Shown here one piece after another: positions 1 to 6,276 of a stretch of DNA of 28,758 bases (within the stretch, counting starts at the first letter, position 1; each line of letters starts with the position of its first letter). The DNA is from an uncultured Bacteroidales bacterium (GTDB taxonomy: Bacteria > Bacteroidota > Bacteroidia > Bacteroidales > UBA932), in NCBI GenBank assembly GCA_946406095.1, contig CAMJJO010000007.1:1-28758 (forward strand). The letters are read 5' to 3'. The position numbers and the translations under genes were made by a program. The notes beneath the pieces are model-generated. The model worked only from the letters and a program-made list of their open reading frames with translations. It searched no databases and was not told where the DNA came from.

Positions 1-63
1 CAGCGGCGCATACAGCAGGACCAGCAGGATCCAGATATAGATTTGTGCAAACAGCTTCTTCAT
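1..63 (-). CDS. potC: PotC, spermidine/putrescine ABC transporter permease (N-terminal 21 residues only)
   Basis: Only the first 21 codons are inside the window; the gene runs off the left edge. The peptide opens with two lysines after Met and enters a hydrophobic segment ending in YAPL, the usual first transmembrane helix of PotC-type permeases. Its ATG shares one base with the TGA of the upstream permease (TGATG), which indicates translational coupling. Identity rests mainly on position: PotC follows PotA and PotB in polyamine transporter operons. The periplasmic binding protein PotD is expected further left. The N-terminus alone would not identify the family. Confidence 0.75.
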   Translation of the reverse strand, partial: MKKLFAQIYIWILLVLLYAPL

Positions 64-839
64 CACACGATCCCCCTCTCAGCCGTGGTCTCTTCATCGC
101 CCTGGAAGAGCGTGGAGATACCGATGATAATCAACATAATGAAAGCGAGCGCCGCACCGTAGTTCCACATCGAGTTGTTGATATTCTCCTGGATGATGGT
201 ACCGAAGAGCTTTATCTTGTTGTTGGTGAGGAACTCGGAGATGGCGAAGGTGGATACAGTGGGCATGAACACCATCATCACTCCGCTCATAATGCCGGGC
301 ATCGAAAGGGGAAGCGTAACCTTGCGGAACACCTCTCCGGGAGTTGCGCCGAGATCCTGGGCCGCCTCCGCATAGGATTTATCCATCTTGTTCAGAACAT
401 TGTAGATAGGATAGATCATGAAGGGGAGGTAGTCGTAGCACATACCGAAAAGCAGAGTGCCCTTTCCAAGCTGTATGCCGGCCATGGTGAAAAGCTCCGC
501 GGTTGCCAGCGTGCGCATCAGGGCGTTGATCCACATCGGAAGGATGAAAAGCACCACCGTGACTGCGCTGCGGTTGAGATCCTTGTTTGCCAGGATCCAT
601 GCAGCAGGATATCCTATCAGGATGCATAGGGCGGTGTTCTCGATGGCCACTTCTATGGAAAGAGCAAAGGTGCTGAGCGAATCCCCGTCGGAGAAGAATT
701 TGGTGATGTTGCTCAGGGTGAAATGCCCCGAGCCGTCCTGCAGCGCGTAGATAAGAATCAGCAGCAGCGGCAGGACCACGAATATCACCAGAAAGATGAA
801 ATATGGCAAAGACCAGGAAGATCTTTTAATCGTTTTCAT
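63..839 (-). CDS. potB: PotB, polyamine ABC transporter permease
   Basis: This inner-membrane permease of 258 residues should form the translocation pore with PotC and couple to PotA. A first membrane helix lies at about residues 11-33, a long periplasmic loop follows, and further helices come after it. The cytoplasmic EAA loop is visible as AEAAQDLGATPGEVFRKVTLP near residues 157-177, the contact site for the ATPase; this is the binding-protein-dependent transport permease signature. At 258 residues it is slightly shorter than E. coli PotB. The start overlaps the end of potA by 14 nt and the stop overlaps the potC start by 1 nt. Substrate (spermidine or putrescine) is inferred from the PotA-PotB-PotC order and similarity; related importers for other cations or iron are less likely. 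Confidence 0.88.
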   Translation of the reverse strand: MKTIKRSSWSLPYFIFLVIFVVLPLLLILIYALQDGSGHFTLSNITKFFSDGDSLSTFALSIEVAIENTALCILIGYPAAWILANKDLNRSAVTVVLFILPMWINALMRTLATAELFTMAGIQLGKGTLLFGMCYDYLPFMIYPIYNVLNKMDKSYAEAAQDLGATPGEVFRKVTLPLSMPGIMSGVMMVFMPTVSTFAISEFLTNNKIKLFGTIIQENINNSMWNYGAALAFIMLIIIGISTLFQGDEETTAERGIV

Positions 840-2214
840 CCTTTTTGCTCAGTTTAATGGTCTTTGGAAGCAGTTTGATTCCCACCAAGTCACCTTTGTC
901 CCAAATGTCGTTGGTGTCGACATACAAGTAGTCGCCGTCATCGGTCTTTATGGTAAGATGATAGTGGTTGCCCATATAAAGGATGAAATGCACCTCGCCG
1001 TTGAGCACGCCTTCCTCCAGATCGTCCAGGAGCTCGACTCCTTCGAAAGGAACGTCTACTACAACCTCGGTTCCGGCTTCGAAATCGTTGGGAATAGGGA
1101 AGTCCTCGTCGAAGATACGTATTGTCTCCTGGTCTTTGACCACACCGGAAAGCACGTTGGAACGGCGCTCCTTCTTCATTACCTGGATATCGTCCGGGTC
1201 GATGTATAACATGACCTCGCTGCCTACGGGATAGGGGTCATAGTCCTGGATCATAAGCTCGTATCCGGTGTCGGTATCGACCCACATTTCATAATGGACG
1301 CCCTTGAAGATGCAGGAGTTGACCGTGGCCTTGAACTGGCATTTGGCGGGATCGGTGGTGAAGTAGATATCTTCCGGACGGACCACTACATCCACGGGCA
1401 CATCCTCGCCGAAGCCCTCGTCTACACAGTCGAAAATGTGCTTTATGAAGGCAACCTGGCGGTCTTTTATCATGCGGCCCTTGAGGATGTTGCTTTCGCC
1501 GATGAAATCCGCCACGAAGGCGTTCACGGGCTCATTGTATATATCCGTAGGGGTGCCAATCTGCTGGATCTTGCCCTCATTGATGACTACTATGGTGTCG
1601 CTCAGAGTCAGAGCTTCTTCCTGGTCGTGGGTAACGTATATGAAGGTAATGCCGAGTTTCTTGTGCATCTCCTTCAGCTCGATCTGCATGTCCTTGCGCA
1701 TCTTGAGGTCCAAGGCGGCGAGGGGCTCGTCCAGAAGCAGCACCTTTGGCTGATTGACGATTGCACGTGCGATTGCGATACGCTGCTGCTGACCTCCGGA
1801 GAGGGTCTCGACGTCGCGATCCTCGTAATCCGACATGGCCACCAGTTTGAGCACCTTGCGGACCCGCTTGTCGATTTCTTCTTCCGGAGTCTTCTTCAGC
1901 TTGAGGCCGAAGGCGATGTTGTCGTAGACGTCCAGATGCGGAAAGAGCGCATAACGCTGGAAGACGGTGTTGAGAGGACGCTCGTGAGGAGGCACGCCCG
2001 CAATGTCCTTGCCGTCCAGGAGGATGCTTCCTTCGTCCGGCTGCAGGAATCCTGCAATCATGCGCAGGAGAGTGGTCTTGCCGCATCCCGAAGGCCCCAG
2101 AAGAGTCAGGAACTCACCGCGGCGCACATAAAGATTGATGTCGTCGAGCACTTTCTTGTCGCCGAAGGACTTGCTGAGGTGCTCAATGTTGATGATCCGT
2201 TCTTCGCGAGCCAT
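826..2214 (-). CDS. potA: PotA, polyamine ABC transporter ATP-binding protein with extended C-terminus
   Basis: This is the cytoplasmic ATPase that powers polyamine import. Visible motifs are Walker A GPSGCGKTT (about residues 40-48), the Q-loop region, the ABC signature LSGGQQQRIAIARA (about 138-151), Walker B VLLLDEPLAALD and the switch histidine in YVTHDQEEAL. After the nucleotide-binding domain comes a TOBE-type regulatory region with the PEDIYFT segment. The protein has 462 residues against about 378 in E. coli PotA. The extra C-terminal part (about 375-462) again looks like a small beta-barrel, suggesting a second TOBE/OB-like unit. It starts 4 nt after the stop of the porin-like gene and overlaps potB by 14 nt, so one transcript carries all four genes. 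Confidence 0.92.
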   Translation of the reverse strand: MAREERIINIEHLSKSFGDKKVLDDINLYVRRGEFLTLLGPSGCGKTTLLRMIAGFLQPDEGSILLDGKDIAGVPPHERPLNTVFQRYALFPHLDVYDNIAFGLKLKKTPEEEIDKRVRKVLKLVAMSDYEDRDVETLSGGQQQRIAIARAIVNQPKVLLLDEPLAALDLKMRKDMQIELKEMHKKLGITFIYVTHDQEEALTLSDTIVVINEGKIQQIGTPTDIYNEPVNAFVADFIGESNILKGRMIKDRQVAFIKHIFDCVDEGFGEDVPVDVVVRPEDIYFTTDPAKCQFKATVNSCIFKGVHYEMWVDTDTGYELMIQDYDPYPVGSEVMLYIDPDDIQVMKKERRSNVLSGVVKDQETIRIFDEDFPIPNDFEAGTEVVVDVPFEGVELLDDLEEGVLNGEVHFILYMGNHYHLTIKTDDGDYLYVDTNDIWDKGDLVGIKLLPKTIKLSKKDEND

Positions 2215-2218
2215 TATT

Positions 2219-3232
2219 TCAGAAAATGTTCAGATAGTAGATGAGGCCGAGGGTGGCGGCGAACATGTTTTCGTCGTGACGGTAGCCGGTGGCGAAATGG
2301 AGCCTGAGGGATTCAGTGGGCTTCCAATAGCCGTCCAGGCCAAGCACGACATCTTTATTCTTGGTTTCAGTTGCCAATTCTCCACCGATACGGGCAGTGA
2401 ACTGGAGATTCTCGTTGGGGGAGTAGATGATGGAAGGGATGACAGTGTATCCCTTGACAAACATTTCGGTTTCGTCACCTATCGCGTTGTATGCATCGAG
2501 GCACACCGTGAAATTGTCGTCGAGTGCAAGGCGCTGCCCGAGTGAAAGGAGGGGCAGATACTCGCCGGGAGCGCTCTGCACGGCATTGAAACTCCATATA
2601 TTGGAGAAATTACCATACTCTCCGCGCCATTCGACTGCGTAGTTGAAGAGTTTGCTCCAGACGGGATGTACGCCGAACGGAGAACTTGTCATCTGCAAGG
2701 AAAGGGTGGTGTTTTCGGAATCGTTCGTCCAGTCGAGTTTCGCACCCCACTGATAAACCTGCAGGTCGTTCCACAAAGTGGAATTAAGGAATGAATACGA
2801 TTCGACATCGTAGGCATCGAACTCGTAACCTCCGAAAGCCATGGGCTGCTTGCCGAGGGAAAGACCGAAATTGCCGAAAGAGACGGTTGCATAAGCCCAG
2901 TCGATCCAGTTGACATCGTCGCTTCTGCCAAAGTTCTCATAAAGAGTTGTAATGGCATCGGTATCGAACTTGCCGTCGGAAATGCCGAAAGAAGCCCAAT
3001 GGTTGCAGATGCTGAAGGATAACCAGTCAGTTATATCACCTTCGAATAGGGAATAGAGAGAAGAATCGCCGAGTGTGAATCCGCCATTATGGTTAAAGTC
3101 GAATCTCGGAATAATGGTCAAACCGACACTACGGCCGGCGTCATCAGCCTCTGGTGCGGGCACAAATTCTTGTGCTGCCCCATGGAGGCACAACAGCATT
3201 GTTGCTGCGCAAACTACCAGGAATTTCTTCAT
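2219..3232 (-). CDS. Outer-membrane porin-like beta-barrel, first gene of the pot operon
   Basis: This is a secreted protein of 337 residues. Residues 1-21 form a signal peptide (MKK, hydrophobic core, cleavage near GAAQ). The rest is rich in alternating aromatic/polar strands and ends YYLNIF, with the terminal Phe typical of outer-membrane barrels. It resembles small phosphate-selective/short-chain porin-type barrels and is clearly related to the barrel at 21538-22530; both carry a conserved FGxxxGGYEFDA-like stretch and a later LSLGQ/ISLGN strand. The ATG at 3232 is chosen over an upstream in-frame start because the signal peptide begins there and the promoter lies upstream of it. Transcribed together with potABC, it may be the outer-membrane channel for polyamines; that role is inference. 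Confidence 0.78.
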   Translation of the reverse strand: MKKFLVVCAATMLLCLHGAAQEFVPAPEADDAGRSVGLTIIPRFDFNHNGGFTLGDSSLYSLFEGDITDWLSFSICNHWASFGISDGKFDTDAITTLYENFGRSDDVNWIDWAYATVSFGNFGLSLGKQPMAFGGYEFDAYDVESYSFLNSTLWNDLQVYQWGAKLDWTNDSENTTLSLQMTSSPFGVHPVWSKLFNYAVEWRGEYGNFSNIWSFNAVQSAPGEYLPLLSLGQRLALDDNFTVCLDAYNAIGDETEMFVKGYTVIPSIIYSPNENLQFTARIGGELATETKNKDVVLGLDGYWKPTESLRLHFATGYRHDENMFAATLGLIYYLNIF

Positions 3233-3268
3233 TTCTACACATAAAAAGAGTTTAGTGAAACAATGGCG

Positions 3269-3276
3269 CAAATGTA
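3269..3276 (-). promoter_or_regulatory. -7 box of the porin-potABC promoter
   Basis: Read on the minus strand the box is TACATTTG, a full match to the Bacteroidota -7 consensus TAnnTTTG. The start codon lies 36 nt downstream at 3232. The -33 position (about 3296-3299) has no good TTTG and overlaps the -7 box of the divergent kinase promoter. Confidence 0.65.
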
Positions 3277-3288
3277 AGAAAAATATTC

Positions 3289-3296
3289 TATTTTTG
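3289..3296 (+). promoter_or_regulatory. -7 box of the nucleoside kinase promoter
   Basis: TATTTTTG matches TAnnTTTG exactly. Only four bases separate it from the ATG at 3301, so transcription should start at or just inside the start codon, giving a leaderless or nearly leaderless mRNA. The -33 region (around 3264-3269) is not a recognisable TTTG and overlaps the minus-strand promoter. Confidence 0.6.
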
Positions 3297-3300
3297 CACC

Positions 3301-4971
3301 ATGATTCAAGTCTATTGCAAAAACACCGGCACATCCAAATCTTTCAGGGAAGGAACCACGCTTCTGGATATGCTGCCGGAGTTTGAATTCGAAAGGCCGT
3401 TTCCCATAGTTTCCGCAAAAGTCAACAATGTTTCGCAAGGGCTGAAGTTCCGAGTCTACAACAGCCGCACTGTTGAATTCTGCGATGCGACCGTGCCCAG
3501 CGGCATGCGGGTATATATCCGTTCGCTCTGTTTTCTGCTATGCAAGGCATCCAAGGACATTTTCCGAGGGAGCCGCATCTTCATCGAGCATCCCATTTCC
3601 CACGGTTATTTCTGCGAGCTTCAGAAAGCCGACGGGGCGGCTCTGACACAGGAGGATGTGGACAGGATAAAGGCAAAGATGGCCAGGCTCGTGGACCAGG
3701 ACCTGCCTTTCCACCGTTTCGAGGCCCCTATCGAACAAGTGATAGACATAATGCACAGAATCGGCGCCGAAGACAAGGTTAAGCTCCTGGAGACCAGCGG
3801 ACAAGTATATATGGACTACTACTCTCTGGGAAAGACAAAAGATTATTACTACGGCCGCCTGGTGCCTTCGACGGGGTATCTGAACAAATGGGACCTGATT
3901 CTCTATAACGGCGGCCTGCTGCTCTTCGGCCCCAGCAAGCATAATCCCAACGAACTAGCCCCCTATATCAGCCAGCCCAAGACATTCAAGATGTTCTCCG
4001 AGAACCGGAAGTGGAATGATATCATGGGCCTGAATACCGTCGGGGATCTTAACAAGAGCCTGCTGGACGGCAACGGCACGGACCTTATCCAAATCGCCGA
4101 GGCACTTCAGGAAAAGAAGATAGTCCAGATCGCGGAAGAGATCCAGAGGCGTTACGAAGGCAAGAGCCAGGTTCGTCTGGTGCTCATCACCGGCCCTTCC
4201 AGTTCCGGCAAGACCACCGTTTCCAAGCGCCTTGCCGTACAGCTTAAGGCCTGCGGACTCAGGCCGCTCACCTTCAGCACGGACGATTATTTCGTCGACA
4301 GGGACAAAACGCCCCTTCTGCCGGACGGAACCCCGGATTTCGACAATTTCGACACGGTCGACCACAAATCTTTGGAGAAGGACCTGATCCGTATCCTGGC
4401 AGGCGAGGAAGTAGAGGTTCCGGAATTCAATTTCATCACCGGAAAAAGAGAATACAACGGAAAGAAACTGAAACTCGAATCTGGAAACGTCGTGGTTCTT
4501 GAAGGGATACACGCGCTTAATCCGAAACTTACATCCCGTATCTCGGACCGCATCAAGTTCCGTATATTCATTTCCACTCTCACCGGCATAGCACTGGACA
4601 ATCACAACTGCATCCCGACAAGCGACAACAGGCTTCTGCGGCGTATTGTCCGAGACTTCAACAAGGGCGCTTTCACTGCTCGGCAGACCATCAGCCAATG
4701 GCCCAAGGTCCGTGCGGCGGAAGACCAGTGGATCTATCCTTACCAGGAGAAGGCGGACGTGATGTTCAATTCGGCATACCTTGTGGAATTCGCCGTTCTC
4801 CGCAATCACGCCGAGCCCATTCTCTCAAGCGTTCCCAAGAATTGCCCGGAGTACGCAGAAGCGCACAGACTGCTGAAATTCATCCACTATTTCGTGCCGG
4901 TGCCGGACAACGAAATACCGCCCACTTCGCTCTTGCGCGAGTTCGTAGGCGGCAGTTCGTTCAAGTATTAG
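3301..4971 (+). CDS. Uridine kinase-like nucleoside kinase with N-terminal TGS/ThrRS-editing-like domains
   Basis: A cytoplasmic protein of 556 residues with three parts. Residues 1-75 look like a TGS domain (ubiquitin-like fold shared with ThrRS and SpoT). Residues about 85-215 resemble the second additional domain of threonyl-tRNA synthetase (EHPISHGYFCEL at 96-107). Residues about 290-490 are a P-loop kinase of the phosphoribulokinase/uridine kinase family, with Walker A GPSSSGKTT (298-306) and the substrate loop STDDYF (326-331). The family phosphorylates uridine or a related nucleoside; the role of the tRNA-synthetase-like front half is not known to me. The start is fixed by the TGS strand beginning at Met1. 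It is monocistronic and converges on queF with a 5-nt gap. Confidence 0.85.
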   Translation: MIQVYCKNTGTSKSFREGTTLLDMLPEFEFERPFPIVSAKVNNVSQGLKFRVYNSRTVEFCDATVPSGMRVYIRSLCFLLCKASKDIFRGSRIFIEHPISHGYFCELQKADGAALTQEDVDRIKAKMARLVDQDLPFHRFEAPIEQVIDIMHRIGAEDKVKLLETSGQVYMDYYSLGKTKDYYYGRLVPSTGYLNKWDLILYNGGLLLFGPSKHNPNELAPYISQPKTFKMFSENRKWNDIMGLNTVGDLNKSLLDGNGTDLIQIAEALQEKKIVQIAEEIQRRYEGKSQVRLVLITGPSSSGKTTVSKRLAVQLKACGLRPLTFSTDDYFVDRDKTPLLPDGTPDFDNFDTVDHKSLEKDLIRILAGEEVEVPEFNFITGKREYNGKKLKLESGNVVVLEGIHALNPKLTSRISDRIKFRIFISTLTGIALDNHNCIPTSDNRLLRRIVRDFNKGAFTARQTISQWPKVRAAEDQWIYPYQEKADVMFNSAYLVEFAVLRNHAEPILSSVPKNCPEYAEAHRLLKFIHYFVPVPDNEIPPTSLLREFVGGSSFKY

Positions 4972-4976
4972 GCTGC

Positions 4977-5435
4977 TTATTCTCTTTCTGCGAGGCGTTT
5001 TTCTGCAAGCGCCTCGTATTTTGTGCCGGGGCGCCCGTAATTGCAATACGGGTGGATGCTGATACCACCGCGGGGGAGGAAGAATCCCGTAACTTCGATA
5101 TACTTTGGATCCATCAGTGCGATTAGATCCTTCATTATCATGTTGACGCAGTCCTCATGGAATGCACCGTGGTTGCGGAAGCTGAACAGGTACAGTTTCA
5201 GGCTCTTGCTTTCTACCATACGGAGCCCGGGGATGTAGCTGATCCTTATCTCGGCGAAATCGGGCTGACCTGTGATGGGGCATACCGAAGTGAACTCCGG
5301 GCAGTTGAAACGCACCCAGTAATCGTTGTCGGGGTGCTTGTTCTCGAATGCTTCCAGAACCTCCGGCGAGTAGCTCTGGTTATATGCGGTCTCACGGCCA
5401 AGTGCCCTGAGGCCTTCTTCTTTGCGTGTGCTCAT
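4977..5435 (-). CDS. queF: QueF, NADPH-dependent preQ0 reductase
   Basis: Reduces the nitrile of 7-cyano-7-deazaguanine (preQ0) to preQ1 in queuosine biosynthesis. The protein is the short, single-domain type of 152 residues. The catalytic cysteine is C52 in FTSVCPITGQPDF, with the acid D59 in the same motif. The QueF signature ESKSLKLY starts at E75, and NHGAFHEDC (88-96) contributes the substrate-binding His/Glu. It begins 1 nt after the stop of the YhhQ-type transporter gene, so the two are co-transcribed under the leader at 6118-6165. All key residues are present. Confidence 0.95.
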   Translation of the reverse strand: MSTRKEEGLRALGRETAYNQSYSPEVLEAFENKHPDNDYWVRFNCPEFTSVCPITGQPDFAEIRISYIPGLRMVESKSLKLYLFSFRNHGAFHEDCVNMIMKDLIALMDPKYIEVTGFFLPRGGISIHPYCNYGRPGTKYEALAEKRLAERE

Positions 5436-5436
5436 C

Positions 5437-6117
5437 TTAAATGTCTTTGATTTTAAACGGATTATAGGAAATGCCTTCGTCGAAAACGTCGGTCCCTTCC
5501 ATTGCCTTGACTCGACGGACCACGTATGCGGTAAGCGGCAGGATCACGATCTCGTAAAGTACCTTGAATGATACCTGGGCCAGCATCATGGTCGCAAGCA
5601 CCTTGACCGGGGTGCCGATGAATGCCAGGGGCATGAAGATCAGCGAATCGAGCAGTTCTCCCGCAAGAGAGGAAACTATTGCGCGGACGCCGAAACGGCG
5701 GCCCTTGTCGGCGATCTTCATCTTGCTGATTACCAATGCGTTCATTGTGGAACCAGCTAAGAAAGCAAGGAGAGAGGCGAATGCCACGCGAGGGGCCATG
5801 TTGAACATGTAGTCGAAATGTTCTCCTCCATCCCAGAAAGATGCGGCGGGGAGCCATACCACAAGCTGGCCGAGTATGACGACGGCGAAATTGGCAGCGA
5901 AAGCGGTCCAGATTACCAGGCGTGCCTTGCGGTATCCCCATACTTCAGTCAGACAGTCGTTTATGATGTAGGAAATCGGGAAAACGATCACCGCTCCGGG
6001 GAGGTTTATGCCCCAGCCGAGAGAGAACACTTTCGTGGCAAACAGATTGGAAACAATGAGGCAGACAATGAACGTGACTGCCATCAGCAGGAATGTTGTC
6101 GAGTATTTTTCTTTCAT
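5437..6117 (-). CDS. yhhQ: YhhQ/VUT-family queuosine precursor transporter
   Basis: An inner-membrane protein of 226 residues with about six hydrophobic helices. It belongs to the COG1738/YhhQ family, known in E. coli to import 7-deazapurine queuosine precursors. Recognisable family features are ATKVFSLG after the first helix, the FPISYIINDCLTEVWGY stretch (charged NDxxTEVYG-like motif inside the second membrane hairpin) and the SSLAGELLDSLIF helix. The ATG at 6117 (MKEKYST) is chosen because an in-frame reading upstream would run through the promoter and leader. It is followed after 1 nt by queF, which supports a deazaguanine substrate. Confidence 0.9.
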   Translation of the reverse strand: MKEKYSTTFLLMAVTFIVCLIVSNLFATKVFSLGWGINLPGAVIVFPISYIINDCLTEVWGYRKARLVIWTAFAANFAVVILGQLVVWLPAASFWDGGEHFDYMFNMAPRVAFASLLAFLAGSTMNALVISKMKIADKGRRFGVRAIVSSLAGELLDSLIFMPLAFIGTPVKVLATMMLAQVSFKVLYEIVILPLTAYVVRRVKAMEGTDVFDEGISYNPFKIKDI

Positions 6118-6122
6118 TTTTG

Positions 6123-6151
6123 CAGTTTTTAAAGTGGTGCCTGTTACACTT
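6123..6151 (-). promoter_or_regulatory. Candidate preQ1-I-type riboswitch aptamer in the yhhQ-queF leader
   Basis: Read on the minus strand, stem P1 is AAGUG (6151-6147) paired with CACUU (6136-6132). The 10-nt loop is UAACAGGCAC (6146-6137). An A-rich tail UAAAAA (6131-6126) and CUG (6125-6123) follow. Loop CAG (6143-6141) can pair with tail CUG to form an H-type pseudoknot, and the last loop base, a C (6137), sits directly before P1', where class I preQ1 aptamers hold their ligand-recognising cytosine. The loop matches the layout of the Thermoanaerobacter tengcongensis aptamer as I remember it. The tail to P2' linker (6 nt) is 2-3 nt shorter than in the known structures. The element ends 5 nt before the ATG, pointing to control of translation. 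Confidence 0.6.
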
Positions 6152-6165
6152 GATTCTCGCGAATC
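6152..6165 (-). other. GNRA-capped hairpin at the 5' end of the yhhQ-queF transcript
   Basis: On the minus strand GAUUC-GCGA-GAAUC forms a 5-bp stem with a GNRA-type tetraloop. It directly abuts the first base of the candidate aptamer stem at 6151, so the two helices could stack. The expected transcription start (about 6164-6168) is at its 5' foot, so it may protect the RNA end. At DNA level the same inverted repeat could be a protein operator. Confidence 0.5.
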
Positions 6166-6171
6166 GCGCTG

Positions 6172-6179
6172 CAAAGATA
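6172..6179 (-). promoter_or_regulatory. -7 box of the yhhQ-queF promoter
   Basis: The minus-strand sequence TATCTTTG matches TAnnTTTG exactly. It lies 54 nt upstream of the yhhQ ATG, leaving a leader just long enough for the hairpin and the candidate aptamer. I see no clear TTTG at -33. Confidence 0.65.
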
Positions 6180-6232
6180 GAAAAAAGTTGCCAAATGGTT
6201 TGGAAAGAGTGGACATTTATTCTGTTATTTAT

Positions 6233-6240
6233 TATATTTG
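6233..6240 (+). promoter_or_regulatory. -7 box of the coiled-coil protein promoter
   Basis: TATATTTG matches TAnnTTTG exactly and lies 36 nt upstream of the ATG at 6277. The region between this box and the yhhQ promoter is AT-rich with no other clear signal. Confidence 0.65.
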
Positions 6241-6276
6241 CGATGATAAATGCATATTATCAAACATAAAACCAAT

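Noticed and set aside
1294..2244. Long plus-strand open frame of 316 codons opposite potA
   Set aside because: It is the antisense shadow of a clear potA gene, its product resembles nothing, and its composition mirrors the complementary codons.
6250..6276. In-frame ATG at 6250 as start of the coiled-coil protein
   Set aside because: It would place nine polar residues before a clean signal peptide; the ATG at 6277 begins directly with MKK and the hydrophobic core.
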